A stretch of DNA of 64,000 bases from Ciceribacter sichuanensis (GTDB lineage: Bacteria; Pseudomonadota; Alphaproteobacteria; Rhizobiales; Rhizobiaceae), in assembly GCF_024055605.1 (NCBI RefSeq), contig NZ_JAMXLX010000002.1, positions 62,001 to 126,000 on the forward strand, given 5' to 3'. A program made the position numbers and the translations under genes. Within the stretch, counting starts at the first letter, position 1. The number at the start of each line of letters is the position of its first letter. The notes below the pieces were generated by a model. That model was not told the DNA's origin. It made no database searches and saw only the letters and a list, made by a program, of their open reading frames with translations. Below, piece after piece: positions 8,266 through 19,832 of the stretch.

Positions 8266-9417
8266 TTGGATCCGTCCCAGCCCGACAACGTATCCCTCAA
8301 GCGGACACCGCTTTTCGATCTTCATGTAGAGCTTGGTGCCCGCATCGTGCCGTTTGCCGGCTATGAAATGCCGGTGCAATATCCCGCCGGCGTGTTGAAG
8401 GAGCACCTCTACACCCGTAGCCACTGCGGACTGTTCGACGTTTCCCACATGGGCCAGGTCCTGGTTCGCGCCAGATCCGGACGTTACGAGGACGCGGCGC
8501 TCGCGCTGGAACGCCTGGTTCCCGTCGACATTCTCGGGCTCAAGCCGGGCCGCCAGCGCTATGGCTTCTTCACTGACGAAAACGGCGGCATTCTCGACGA
8601 CCTGATGATCACCAACCGCGGCGACCACCTGCTGGTCGTCGTCAACGCCGCCTGCAAGGATCAGGACGTGGCCCATATGCGCGCCGGTCTCGCCGACATA
8701 TGCGACGTCACCCTGCTCGACGACCGGGCGCTGCTTGCGCTCCAGGGACCCAAGGCCGAAAAGGTGATCGCCGAGCTCTGGGCGGGCATCGTCCAGATGA
8801 AGTTCATGGATGTGCGCGACCTTTCGCTCCATGACGTCGACTGCATCGTCTCGCGCTCCGGCTATTCCGGCGAGGACGGCTTCGAAATCTCCGTTCCGGC
8901 CGACAGGGCCGTGGAGATCGCCAAGGCACTGATCGACCACCCCGAATGCGAACCGATCGGGCTTGGCGCCCGCGATAGCCTCCGGCTGGAAGCCGGTCTT
9001 TGTCTCTATGGCAACGACATCGACACCACCACGTCCCCTGTCGAGGCCGGTCTCGAATGGGCAATCCAGAAGGCCCGCCGCAAGGGCGGCGAGCGCGAAG
9101 GCGGCTTCCCTGGCGCCTCCCGCATTCTCGCAGAACTCGAAAACGGCACGGCCCGCCGCCGCGTCGGCCTGAAGCCTCAGGGCAAGGCCCCGGTACGGCC
9201 GCCTTCGGACCTGTTCTCCGATGCCGAAGGCAGGAACCGCGTCGGACACGTGACCTCCGGCGGCTTCGGCCCGAGTGTCGAAAGCCCTGTTGCCATGGGC
9301 TACGTGCCGGCGGAATTCGCCGGACCGGGCACCGAACTCTTCGCCGAGGTGCGCGGCAAGTACCTGCCCGTCACCGTCGCGACGCTTCCCTTCATCACCC
9401 CGACCTACAAACGCTGA
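8266..9417 (+). CDS. gcvT: Aminomethyltransferase (glycine cleavage T-protein)
   Basis: T-protein moves the methylene group from lipoyl-bound aminomethyl on GcvH to tetrahydrofolate, releasing ammonia. The family is clear from [35 protein letters not shown], the YSGEDGFEI motif and the [13 protein letters not shown] block (383 residues). I place the start at TTG 8266 because GGAGG (8256-8260) lies 5 bases before it; the in-frame ATG at 8254 overlaps that ribosome site and has none of its own. If the ATG is used, the protein gains four residues. First gene of gcvTHP, under the glycine riboswitch. Confidence 0.94.
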   Translation: MDPSQPDNVSLKRTPLFDLHVELGARIVPFAGYEMPVQYPAGVLKEHLYTRSHCGLFDVSHMGQVLVRARSGRYEDAALALERLVPVDILGLKPGRQRYGFFTDENGGILDDLMITNRGDHLLVVVNAACKDQDVAHMRAGLADICDVTLLDDRALLALQGPKAEKVIAELWAGIVQMKFMDVRDLSLHDVDCIVSRSGYSGEDGFEISVPADRAVEIAKALIDHPECEPIGLGARDSLRLEAGLCLYGNDIDTTTSPVEAGLEWAIQKARRKGGEREGGFPGASRILAELENGTARRRVGLKPQGKAPVRPPSDLFSDAEGRNRVGHVTSGGFGPSVESPVAMGYVPAEFAGPGTELFAEVRGKYLPVTVATLPFITPTYKR

Positions 9418-9439
9418 CCCCTCCCTGGAGAGAGAACCA

Positions 9440-9798
9440 ATGCTGAAATTCACCGCAGAACACGAATGGCTGAAGATCGAGGGCGATGTAGCGACGGTGG
9501 GCATCACCCGTCATGCCGCCGAACAGCTCGGCGACCTCGTCTTCGTCGAACTCCCGGAAGTCGGCGCGACCTTCGACAAGAACGGCGAAGCCGCCACCGT
9601 CGAGAGCGTGAAGGCTGCGTCCGAGGTCTATTGTCCGCTTGACGGCGAAGTGACCGAAATCAACCAGGCGATCGTCGACGACCCGTCGCTCGTCAACTCC
9701 GATCCGGAAGGGGCTGCGTGGTTCTTCAAGCTGAAGCTCAAGAACGTCTCGGATGCCGATGCCTTGCTTGATGAAGCCGCCTACAAAGAGCTGATCGC

Positions 9799-9802
<4 letters not shown>
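9440..9802 (+). CDS. gcvH: Glycine cleavage system H-protein
   Basis: A 120-residue lipoyl carrier protein. Lys58 in [13 protein letters not shown] is the lipoylation site; the surrounding ESVKA motif is invariant in H-proteins. It shuttles the aminomethyl group from GcvP to GcvT and hydrogen to lipoamide dehydrogenase. The ATG at 9440 is preceded by GGAGAGAG. It starts 22 bases after gcvT and its stop overlaps the gcvP start (ATGA), so the three are translationally linked. Confidence 0.96.
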
Positions 9803-12663
<2,861 letters not shown>

Positions 12664-12678
12664 GCGAAAATCGTCCAG

Positions 12679-12704
12679 GAGGGCGCGGTTCCTGCCGCGC
12701 CCTT
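12679..12704 (+). terminator. Probable terminator of gcvTHP
   Basis: GGGCGCGG (12681-12688) and CCGCGCCC (12695-12702) form a perfect 8-bp GC stem 16 bases after the gcvP stop. It lacks a real T-run, so termination strength is uncertain. Confidence 0.55.
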
Positions 12705-12717
12705 CGACGTCTCAAAA

Positions 12718-12810
12718 CGTCATTCCTGTGCTCGTCACAGGAATCCAACCAGCCCAAGTCCTTGGGCTGAAGGAACTCGCAAACCACTGGACGCCGGTCG
12801 GGTGATGACG
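12718..12810. repeat. RIME-like intergenic repeat with two palindromes
   Basis: A 93-bp block bounded by CGTCAT (12718-12723) and ATGACG (12805-12810). It contains two adjacent perfect hairpins: ATTCCTGTG/CACAGGAAT (12722-12730, 12736-12744) and CAGCCCAAG/CTTGGGCTG (12750-12758, 12761-12769). Size, the two big palindromes and the sequence style match the Rhizobium intergenic mosaic elements known from rhizobial genomes. The family name is from memory and was not checked against a library. Confidence 0.65.
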
Positions 12811-12941
12811 GAACAAGACCCGTCCCGTTTCGATACACGCGCCAGCCATTCCGAGCGGATCGCTAACCCTGCCCCTTCAACCTTTGCTAAACCCGCCCCT
12901 GTAGAAACGTTCCATCCGAATCTTCGAGGGATGGACGGGCT

Positions 12942-13268
12942 ATGGGCATTTCGGCAGTTCTGAATATCGCAGCCTCAGGCCTGCAGGCCAACACCAGGCG
13001 CCTTGCCGCCACTGCCAACAATGTCGCAAATGCCGCGACCCCCAGCTACAATCGTCTCGAAACCAGCCTAACCAGCCAGCCCTATGGCGGCGTATCGGCA
13101 AGCGTCTCCCCGTCGAACGGCGCGACCTTCGGCGACATCTCCAATGTCGACCTCGGCTCCGAACTCATCGACATGAAGACCGCCGAAATCGGCTACAAGG
13201 CCAACGCCGCCGTCTTCGAAACCGGCGCCGACCTCTGGGATGTGCTGATGAGCATCAAGAAGGATTGA
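12942..13268 (+). CDS. Short flagellar basal-body rod-like protein (FlgC-type)
   Basis: A 108-residue protein with the N-terminal flagellar rod signature SGLQANTRRLAATANNVANAATPSYNR and a C-terminal DLGSELIDMKTAEIGYKANAAVFETGADLWDVLM, the Flg_bbr_C pattern. It resembles FlgC but is about 30 residues shorter because the middle is reduced. No other flagellar gene is nearby, so it is an orphan paralogue; whether it enters the flagellar rod is unknown. The start at 12942 has GAGGGATGG upstream. It lies after the RIME-like repeat and converges on prmB. Confidence 0.8.
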   Translation: MGISAVLNIAASGLQANTRRLAATANNVANAATPSYNRLETSLTSQPYGGVSASVSPSNGATFGDISNVDLGSELIDMKTAEIGYKANAAVFETGADLWDVLMSIKKD

Positions 13269-13285
13269 GGTTCGCGTCGTTCGGT

Positions 13286-14215
13286 TTACACCAGCCCCTC
13301 GACGCCCAGCGCTTCCGCCGTGATCCAGAACACCGCATCTTGCGATTCCGCCGTTTCCAGCCATACGAATTCCAGATGCGGGAATTCCTCCTCAAGGATT
13401 TCCCGACCCGAGCCGATCTCGCAGATCATCCCGCCGCCGGGATTGAGATAGTCCGCAGCCTCGTTGAGAATTTTCCGGACGAGATCGAGACCGTCCTCGC
13501 CGCCGTCATGGGCCATCGCCGGTTCGGCGCGGAACTCCGCCGGATAGCCGTCCATCGCGGCATGATCCACATAGGGCGGATTGGTGATGATAAGGTCGTA
13601 TCTGCGTCCTGCAAGCGGCTCGAACAGGTCGCCTTCGAACAGGCTTACCTGATCCTCGACCTCATGCTCCCGCAGGTTCAGCTTCGCGACTTCCAGTGCA
13701 TCGGCCGAAAGATCGACCGCATCGACCGCCGCGTTCGGCAGAAACTTGGCGGCGAGGACAGCAAGGCAACCAGAACCGGTGCAGATGTCGACGGCGCTCT
13801 CGACCGCCATCGGATCCGGCAGGAAGGACGAGCCCTGCGGATTGAGATATTCGGCAAACAGGATTTCCCCGATATGCGAGCGCGGCACGATCACCCGTTC
13901 GTCCACATGGAAGCGGACGCCCTGGATATAGGACCGGCCGGTGAGATAGGCCGAAGGCTTGCGGGTTCTTACGCGCGCATCGATCCGATCGGCCAGAAGC
14001 CTGCGTTCGGAAGGCAGCAACCGCGCATCGAGGAACGGATCGAGCGCATCGATCGGCAGATCGAGTGAATCCAGCAGCAGAAAGGCCGCATCGTCGCTCG
14101 CAGTCGTCGTTCCGTGACCGTAGCTGAGATCCGCCGCATTGAAGCGGGAGATCGCATAGCGCCAGTAATCGCGCAGCGTTACGAGTTCACCGGTAATGTC
14201 GTCCTGGTTCGCCAT
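13286..14215 (-). CDS. prmB: Ribosomal protein uL3 N5-glutamine methyltransferase PrmB
   Basis: A 309-residue SAM-dependent methyltransferase. The SAM-binding block is ESAVDICTGSGCLAVLAA and the catalytic NPPY motif is in LIITNPPYVDHAAM. The N-terminal part (DYWRYAISRFNAADLSYGHGTTTASDDA) identifies PrmB, which modifies ribosomal protein L3, rather than PrmC, which modifies release factors. I chose ATG 14215 because it is preceded by GGAG and because the longer open frame upstream has no family resemblance. It converges on the flagellar-rod-like gene and diverges from the RsuA-type synthase. Confidence 0.9.
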   Translation of the reverse strand: MANQDDITGELVTLRDYWRYAISRFNAADLSYGHGTTTASDDAAFLLLDSLDLPIDALDPFLDARLLPSERRLLADRIDARVRTRKPSAYLTGRSYIQGVRFHVDERVIVPRSHIGEILFAEYLNPQGSSFLPDPMAVESAVDICTGSGCLAVLAAKFLPNAAVDAVDLSADALEVAKLNLREHEVEDQVSLFEGDLFEPLAGRRYDLIITNPPYVDHAAMDGYPAEFRAEPAMAHDGGEDGLDLVRKILNEAADYLNPGGGMICEIGSGREILEEEFPHLEFVWLETAESQDAVFWITAEALGVEGLV

Positions 14216-14286
14216 TCTCTTCACTCCAAACTTGCGCCGTCTCGCTTGTTGCCGGTTGCTGAACGGCAGGCATGGTTTTATTGCGA

Positions 14287-14346
14287 ACGCTCTACAGCAA
14301 TTCCAGCAAAAGTGTGAAGCGGTTTTGCGTCCGGAATTCCGTCGAA
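14287..14346. repeat. Possible dispersed rhizobial intergenic repeat
   Basis: A block around AATTCCAGCAAAAGTG and TTTTGCGTCCGGAATT, which can pair as an imperfect hairpin. Very similar AATTCC...GGAATT blocks recur between genes in rhizobial genomes as I remember them; only one copy is seen here, so this is a weak call. It lies in the divergent prmB/rluB promoter region. Confidence 0.35.
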
Positions 14347-14507
14347 ACAACGAGATAGAGTATTGAAGGCGATTTCTTTTTCGCCGGAAATGCTCCAGCA
14401 ATTTCGAATATAAGACTGAAGCATGCCGTTGCCGGGTGTGCTCTGGAATGACAAGGGCCGGCGGGTCAACAGATCCAGTCATGGGAATGCATGATGTCAG
14501 GGAACGC

Positions 14508-15323
14508 ATGATGCCACGGGAACGAAAAGACATCCGCAAACGGCCGAAACCGGCCCCTGCCCGCAAGCCGGAAGCGTCTCACGGCGGCAAGCGCGCCACC
14601 ATCGCCCGGGCGCTCTCGAAACTGGGCTATTGCTCCCGCACGCAGGCCGAGGAACTGGTGACCGCAGGGCGCGTGTCGCTGGCCAGACGCATCGTTACCG
14701 ACCTGCAGACCTGGGTGGATCTTTCCAATGCGGTAATTGCGGTGGATGGCAAACCCGTCATCGCGGAAAAGCGCGTCTACCTGATGCTGAACAAGCCGCG
14801 CGGGCTCGTCACCACCCGCCACGACCCCGAGGGCCGCCCGACGGTCTTCGATTGCCTGAAGGACCTCGACCATACCCACCTCTCCCCCGTCGGCCGGCTC
14901 GACAAGGCGAGCGAGGGTCTGCTGCTCTTCACCAACGACACGGAATTCGCCCAAAGCCTGCTCGATCCCGAGACGCATGTGCCCAAGACCTACCACGTCC
15001 AGATCGACCGCATCGCCACCGACGAGATGCTTCAAGCTTTGACGGCCGGTATCCGTCGCGACGGCGAGTTTCTCCACGCAGAAAGTGTCACGAAACTGCG
15101 CGAAGGCGACAGAAATTCATGGCTGGAGATTGTTCTCGACGAAGGCCGCAACCGCCAGATCCGCCGCATGCTGGAAGCGCTCGACATCGCCACGCTCCGC
15201 CTCGTGCGCGTCTCGATCGGCAACCTCCCCCTCGGCGACCTCGAAAAAGGCACCGTCCGCCCGCTGACGGACAAGGAGGTCGAGGATTTGAGGAAACTCG
15301 TCGCAGCCAAGACGGAGACTTAA
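14508..15323 (+). CDS. RsuA/RluB-family 16S/23S rRNA pseudouridine synthase
   Basis: About 271 residues. A basic, disordered N-terminus (RERKDIRKRPKPAPARK) precedes an S4 domain (ATIARALSKLGYCSRTQAEELVTAGRV) and the catalytic domain with the RsuA-type motif PVGRLDKASEGLLLFTND, where the Asp is catalytic. The RNA-binding motif EGRNRQIRRM is also present. The RluB/RluE/RluF subtype cannot be settled by eye. I start at ATG 14508 because AGGGA lies 4-9 bases upstream; in-frame ATGs at 14481 and 14487 give unmatched extensions. Confidence 0.88.
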   Translation: MMPRERKDIRKRPKPAPARKPEASHGGKRATIARALSKLGYCSRTQAEELVTAGRVSLARRIVTDLQTWVDLSNAVIAVDGKPVIAEKRVYLMLNKPRGLVTTRHDPEGRPTVFDCLKDLDHTHLSPVGRLDKASEGLLLFTNDTEFAQSLLDPETHVPKTYHVQIDRIATDEMLQALTAGIRRDGEFLHAESVTKLREGDRNSWLEIVLDEGRNRQIRRMLEALDIATLRLVRVSIGNLPLGDLEKGTVRPLTDKEVEDLRKLVAAKTET

Positions 15324-15459
15324 GAGCCTCATTCGCTTGTGGTATTCACCTTACCAACCAACACCTGCTGCCGAAAATATCAAATATTTGAATATATATA
15401 AGTAGAGACGAGATAATCGATGGATTAATGTAAAATTTCGAATTCCATTTCATTGGAGA

Positions 15460-16338
15460 ATGGCAATGCTGGCACCATTACCGTTTGGCGTACTTAATAG
15501 ATTCATCGACAACGATTGCAAAATTGCCGTTGATTACCTCTATGTCAGTAATATGAGCTTTGATGACCTCACTTTAGCTGAGCCAGAATTGGTAGGCGAG
15601 CTCGGAGCGCGGTGGTTCTTTCGCCCTGTTCAGCAGGAAACTGAAGGAAAGCAAAAAGTGGGCTGGATTACTAGGTTTTTCGGGCCGGATCTGGTTTTCC
15701 GTCGTGACGAGATGGAACGAACCACAAAGGGCTCGTACCTTCAACTATGTTTCGCGATCTCTGATGAATCTCAAAAACTCGAGGCAGAGGATCGCATTGT
15801 AGCCGCCGCAAATTTGCTACGCCTGCGTTTCGGCCCAGGAGCAGCCTTGGAATTAGTACGCTCATATCATTGGGACCTTCTGAATAACGCGGCCAGCATG
15901 GCGACGCTGGGTCAACTCGTGACGTTCAGTGGAACCGGCAAGGAGGGGTATCATTTTTTCGACGAAGGAGTATCTAGCGGACTGCACGCAGAGGGCGGGA
16001 TAAATCTTAAGCCAGAAGCTTCCATGCTAATAGATGAAGCCTTTCAGGCGTCCAATTATAGCCATCAGTTTCTTTTCCTTTGGATGGCGTTGGAAGCTCA
16101 AGTCGGCGATGGACAAGCCAGAAGTCGATTCTGCAAGAACGAGCTTAAATCAACGGTAATTTCAGAGGAAATGAAACGACTTCATAGCATCCGGTCGGCG
16201 TACGCACATGGTACTCACACAACAATCGACCCGCAAGATTTGATGCGTCTGCTAGACATAGTCCGCCTCAGTGCAATCCGTCCAAGTGAGCCCCGGGCGA
16301 AATTAGCGAAGTTGATAGAGGCTAGGCTCCAGAACTAA
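15460..16338 (+). CDS. HEPN-like (Apea-type) protein, horizontally acquired candidate
   Basis: A 292-residue protein unlike its neighbours in composition: visibly AT-rich, with TTA, ATA and AAT codons that adjacent genes avoid, and with AT-rich flanks (15324-15459, 16339-16469). The C-terminal part has LHSIRSAYAHGTHTTIDPQDLMRLLDIVRLSAI; Arg245 and His250 make the R-x4-H signature of HEPN domains, in the IRxxxxHG form seen in Apea-type HEPN. Such domains are often RNases in defence and toxin-antitoxin systems, but no antitoxin or partner gene is adjacent. The N-terminal 190 residues match nothing I know. Function is unproven. Confidence 0.72.
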   Translation: MAMLAPLPFGVLNRFIDNDCKIAVDYLYVSNMSFDDLTLAEPELVGELGARWFFRPVQQETEGKQKVGWITRFFGPDLVFRRDEMERTTKGSYLQLCFAISDESQKLEAEDRIVAAANLLRLRFGPGAALELVRSYHWDLLNNAASMATLGQLVTFSGTGKEGYHFFDEGVSSGLHAEGGINLKPEASMLIDEAFQASNYSHQFLFLWMALEAQVGDGQARSRFCKNELKSTVISEEMKRLHSIRSAYAHGTHTTIDPQDLMRLLDIVRLSAIRPSEPRAKLAKLIEARLQN

Positions 16339-16469
16339 AATAGACTTTCCGGCAATATTTCCACATAAAAATACAGTGATGTTAAATACTTATACATTCC
16401 CGATGTACGATAGTCCGCTCTATAAGCGAAAACGTCGTTATACAAGGGACATGCTCACAACGGGCAGCC

Positions 16470-17099
16470 TCAGGCCACCAGTATCGCCTTGACGCCCATG
16501 CCCAGAGCGAGAGCGCCGAAGACCAGCAGCACGATGCCGGAAGCGCGGGCGACCCAGTGGGAGAAGCTTTCCGGCAGGCGATGGTGGAGCAGCGAAACCG
16601 TCCCGCACAGGAAGCACCACCAGAGCAGCGAGCCGATAAAGACGCCGGCGACGACAAAGGCGGCGCTGGAGCCATCCACGGCGCCTGCAATCCCAAGGCC
16701 GGCCAGGATCGCGGCAAAGGACAGGATGGTCGCGGGGTTTGCCATGGTTAGCAGGAAAGTGGCGACCGTGGTCGAGAACAGGTCACGCGCGCCGATGGTC
16801 GCGGCCACGGCGGCCGGGCGGGGCTGGAAGCTTTTCACCCCGAGCCACAGCATGAAGGCGCCGCCGAAAAGCTGCAGGGGCACGGTGATCGCATCGAAGA
16901 ACATCGTGAAGGCGGCAAAGCCGGCAGCAGCCATCAGCGCAAAGGTGCAGTCGGCCAGCGCCGTGCCGAGGCCGCCGGCGATCCCCGCCCAGAACCCGCG
17001 CTCCAGCGTCCGCGAGATGCAGAGCGTACCGATCGGGCCGAGCGGAGCCGCGATGGCAAGACCGAGCAGGATGCCCTTGCCGAACAGGAAAAGGCTCAT
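16470..17099 (-). CDS. LysE family amino-acid exporter
   Basis: A 209-residue inner-membrane protein with about six hydrophobic segments. The N-terminal AAPLGPIGTLCISRTLERGFWAGIAGGLGTALAD is the LysE/RhtB signature, and the central FLLTMANPATILSF block is the second conserved element. It should export an amino acid or related solute; the substrate is not readable. It begins one base after the stop of an Lrp/AsnC regulator on the same strand, a common pairing (as LysG/LysE or Lrp/LysE), so that regulator probably controls it. Confidence 0.9.
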   Translation of the reverse strand: MSLFLFGKGILLGLAIAAPLGPIGTLCISRTLERGFWAGIAGGLGTALADCTFALMAAAGFAAFTMFFDAITVPLQLFGGAFMLWLGVKSFQPRPAAVAATIGARDLFSTTVATFLLTMANPATILSFAAILAGLGIAGAVDGSSAAFVVAGVFIGSLLWWCFLCGTVSLLHHRLPESFSHWVARASGIVLLVFGALALGMGVKAILVA

Positions 17100-17100
17100 G

Positions 17101-17559
17101 TCAGTTCTCCGCTGAGGTAAAGGCGCGCTCGGTGGGCGTGGAAAGCGCGATCATGGTCTGGCTGCGGGCAAGGAAGCGCCGCGATTTGAGTTCGGAAAGA
17201 AAGGCCTCGACACCGGCGAGATCACGGACGCGGATCTTGACGAGGTAGGACCACTCCCCGGTGACATGGTGGCATTCCGCAACGGCCGGATGGCCTTCCG
17301 CAAAGGCCTTGAAAGCCCCTTCCCCGGTATCGTAATCGAGCGCCGCCAGCAGGAAGGCGGTGACGGAAAGCCCGAGCGCTGCCGGATCGGCATCGACAGT
17401 GAAGCGCTTGATCGCGCCTTCAGCCACAAGCCGACGTATACGGTCATTGACGGCCGAAGGCGACAAGCCCACCCGCTCGCCGATATCGGCAAGCGAACGG
17501 CGGGCGTCCTCGGCAAGCAATCCGGTGATTTTGCGGTCCGTCGTATCCATAACCGTCAT
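17101..17559 (-). CDS. Lrp/AsnC family transcriptional regulator
   Basis: A 152-residue regulator: an N-terminal winged helix-turn-helix (ITGLLAEDARRSLADIGERVGLSPSAVNDRIRRLVAEGAI) and a C-terminal RAM/AsnC ligand domain (VAECHHVTGEWSYLVKIRV). Lrp-type proteins sense amino acids as octamers. It is co-transcribed with the downstream LysE exporter and likely regulates it and itself. The start at 17559 has an in-frame ATG alternative at 17550; neither has a strong ribosome site. The upstream 80 bases are AT-rich and likely hold the promoter. Confidence 0.92.
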   Translation of the reverse strand: MTVMDTTDRKITGLLAEDARRSLADIGERVGLSPSAVNDRIRRLVAEGAIKRFTVDADPAALGLSVTAFLLAALDYDTGEGAFKAFAEGHPAVAECHHVTGEWSYLVKIRVRDLAGVEAFLSELKSRRFLARSQTMIALSTPTERAFTSAEN

Positions 17560-17655
17560 ATATGCGGAAAATAAATAGATATCAACATATTTTGCGAAAT
17601 TTTATAGCATCATCCGCAAATACAGCGGAACACCCCAGCATTTCCCGCAAAACAT

Positions 17656-17680
17656 AAGGTCCGGCGCTTGGCCGGACCTT
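17656..17680 (-). terminator. Terminator of the suf operon
   Basis: AAGGTCCGGC (17656-17665) and GCCGGACCTT (17671-17680) form a perfect 10-bp stem with a 5-base loop, 35 bases after the sufA stop on the minus strand. Confidence 0.8.
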
Positions 17681-17715
17681 CATCATGGATGATCGACATG
17701 TGTCGGGTCAGACCG

Positions 17716-18105
17716 TCAGCCGGCCGGAACGGCGGCCTTCTGACGAGTCAGTTCGGCAAGGTCGGCGGCCTTGAGTTCAACCGATTCGCCGCAGCCACAG
17801 GCCGAGGTCTGGTTGGGATTGTGGAAGGTGAAGCCCGAGCGCATCTTGGTGGTCTCGAAATCCATCTGGGTGCCGAGCAGATAGAGCACGGCAGCAGGAT
17901 CGATCCAGACGTTTGCGCCGTCACGGCTGATCAGGTCGTCCTTCGGGTTGGGCTCGGTGACGAGGTCGATGGTGTATTCCATCCCCGCGCAACCGCCCTT
18001 CTTGATGCCCACGCGGATACCGCGTGCATCGGGACCGGAATTTTCGACGATGCCCCGGACGCGCGCTGCCGCCGTGTCCGTCATGCTCATGACTTGAAAG
18101 CCCAT
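17716..18105 (-). CDS. sufA: A-type iron-sulfur carrier SufA
   Basis: A 129-residue A-type carrier. The three cluster-binding cysteines are visible as Cys in KKGGCAGMEYTI and the C-terminal CGC pair in SACGCGESVE. SufA takes clusters from the SufBCD scaffold to target proteins. It is the last gene of the suf operon, followed by a terminator. ATG 18105 has CAGGAGA before it; an internal ATG (MSMTDTAAAR) is the alternative. Confidence 0.94.
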   Translation of the reverse strand: MGFQVMSMTDTAAARVRGIVENSGPDARGIRVGIKKGGCAGMEYTIDLVTEPNPKDDLISRDGANVWIDPAAVLYLLGTQMDFETTKMRSGFTFHNPNQTSACGCGESVELKAADLAELTRQKAAVPAG

Positions 18106-18175
18106 GCTGTTCTCCTGTCGCGACCGGGTTCAAGGTCCGGTGCTTCGGTGAATGTAGTTGCCGTCTTGACGGCGA

Positions 18176-18556
18176 TCAATACCAGCCGACGGCAACCTGT
18201 GCTTCTTCCGACATGCGGTCGGGCGTCCACGGCGGATCGAAGGTCATTTCGACCTCGACACCCGACACGCCCTCGATCGCGCTGACGGCATTCTGCACCC
18301 AGCCCGGCATTTCGCCCGCCACCGGGCAGCCCGGCGCCGTCAGCGTCATCATGATCTTGACCATCCGGTCGTCGTCGATATCGATCTTGTAGATCAGTCC
18401 AAGCTCGAAGATGTCGGCCGGAATTTCCGGGTCGTAGACGGTCTTCAGGGCCGAGACGATATCGTCGGAGAGCCGCGCCAGCTCGTCCGCCGGTATGCTC
18501 GACTGGACGATGCCTTCGCGGACATCCGGCTTCTGTTCGGTTTCGTTCACGCTCAT
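18176..18556 (-). CDS. sufT: SUF-system Fe-S assembly protein, MIP18/DUF59 domain (SufT)
   Basis: A 126-residue protein whose core is a DUF59/MIP18 domain: VSALKTVYDPEIPADIFELGLIYKIDID, then LTAPGCPVAGEMPGWVQNAV with the conserved Cys, and VEVEMTFDPPWTPDRMSEEAQVAVGWY. SufT helps mature Fe-S proteins. In Agrobacterium the equivalent gene has been called sufX. The true start is ATG 18556; the longer open frame runs back into sufS. Confidence 0.92.
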   Translation of the reverse strand: MSVNETEQKPDVREGIVQSSIPADELARLSDDIVSALKTVYDPEIPADIFELGLIYKIDIDDDRMVKIMMTLTAPGCPVAGEMPGWVQNAVSAIEGVSGVEVEMTFDPPWTPDRMSEEAQVAVGWY

Positions 18557-18587
18557 GATCTCATCCTTACGCGAAGAAGGTGCGGGC

Positions 18588-19832
18588 TCACGCGAAAAAG
18601 GTTCGCGCGTAGTCCAGCGCATCGGCCAGCGCATCGACCTCTTCACGGGTGTTATATAGGGCAAAAGACGCCCGGCAAGTGGATGTCACGCCGAAACGCG
18701 CCAGAAGCGGCTGGGCGCAATGGGTTCCGGCCCGGACAGCCACCCCGCGCCGGTCGATCAGCATTGACACGTCATGGGCATGGATACCGGCAAGTTCGAA
18801 AGAAAATATCGAGCCCTTGCCCGGCGCATTGCCGATGATACGGAGCGAATTGATCGCCGAAAGGCGCTCATGCGCATAGGCACGCAAGCTCTCCTCATGG
18901 GCGGCAATCGCCTCGCGGCCGAGGCTTTCCATGTAGTCGAGCGCATAGCCGAGCCCAATCGCCTGGACGATCGGCGGCGTGCCGGCCTCGAAACGGTGCG
19001 GCGGGTCGTTGTAGGTGACGTTGTCTTCCGTTACCTCGACGATCATCTCGCCGCCGCCCATGAAGGGCCGCATTTCCTTCAGCCGTTCCATCTTGCCGTA
19101 AAGCACGCCGATTCCGGAGGGACCGTAGAGCTTGTGGCCGGTGACGGCATACCAGTCGCAGTCGATGTCCTGAATGTCGACCGGCATGTGCACGGCGCCC
19201 TGGCTGCCATCGACGAGCACCGGAATGCCGCGCGCATGGGCGATCCGGCAGACGTCCTTGACTGGAACCACAGTGCCGAGCGCATTGGACATATGGGTGA
19301 TCGCGACAAGCTTGGTGCGCTCGGTCAGGCATTTCTCAAAAGCTTCGAGATCGAAGGAACCGTCGTCATGGATCGGCGCCCAGACCAGCTTTGCGCCCTG
19401 CCGCTCACGGATGAAATGCCAAGGCACGATGTTGGAGTGATGCTCCATGATCGAAAGAACGATCTCGTCACCCTCGCCGATGTGGTTCATACCCCAGCCA
19501 TAGGCGACCGTATTGATCGCCTCGGTCGAAGACTTGGTGAAGACCAGTTCATCCACCGATCCGGCATTGAGGAAGCGCCGCACCTTTTCCCGCGCCGCTT
19601 CATAGGCATCCGTCGCCGCATTCGAGAGGAAATGCAGGCCGCGATGCACATTGGCATATTCGTGAGAATAGGCATGCGCCACCGCGTCGATCACCAGCTT
19701 CGGCTTCTGCGCCGAGGCGGCATTGTCGAGATATACCAGAGGCTTGCCGTAAACCTCGCGGGAGAGGATCGGAAAATCCTCCCTCACCTTCTGGATATCG
19801 TAGCCGGGCTTGACGGAGGAAAGATCAGCCAT
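18588..19832 (-). CDS. sufS: SufS-type cysteine desulfurase
   Basis: A 414-residue class II desulfurase, the usual SufS length. The PLP lysine is Lys234 in AVTGHKLYGPSGIG; the active-site Cys372 sits in VRAGTHCAQPLL, in the short loop typical of SufS rather than IscS. It supplies sulfane sulfur for cluster assembly on SufBCD. It overlaps the end of sufD by 8 bases. No SufE gene is in this window, so its sulfur acceptor must be encoded elsewhere. A second, IscS/NifS-type desulfurase starts the operon. Confidence 0.95.
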   Translation of the reverse strand: MADLSSVKPGYDIQKVREDFPILSREVYGKPLVYLDNAASAQKPKLVIDAVAHAYSHEYANVHRGLHFLSNAATDAYEAAREKVRRFLNAGSVDELVFTKSSTEAINTVAYGWGMNHIGEGDEIVLSIMEHHSNIVPWHFIRERQGAKLVWAPIHDDGSFDLEAFEKCLTERTKLVAITHMSNALGTVVPVKDVCRIAHARGIPVLVDGSQGAVHMPVDIQDIDCDWYAVTGHKLYGPSGIGVLYGKMERLKEMRPFMGGGEMIVEVTEDNVTYNDPPHRFEAGTPPIVQAIGLGYALDYMESLGREAIAAHEESLRAYAHERLSAINSLRIIGNAPGKGSIFSFELAGIHAHDVSMLIDRRGVAVRAGTHCAQPLLARFGVTSTCRASFALYNTREEVDALADALDYARTFFA

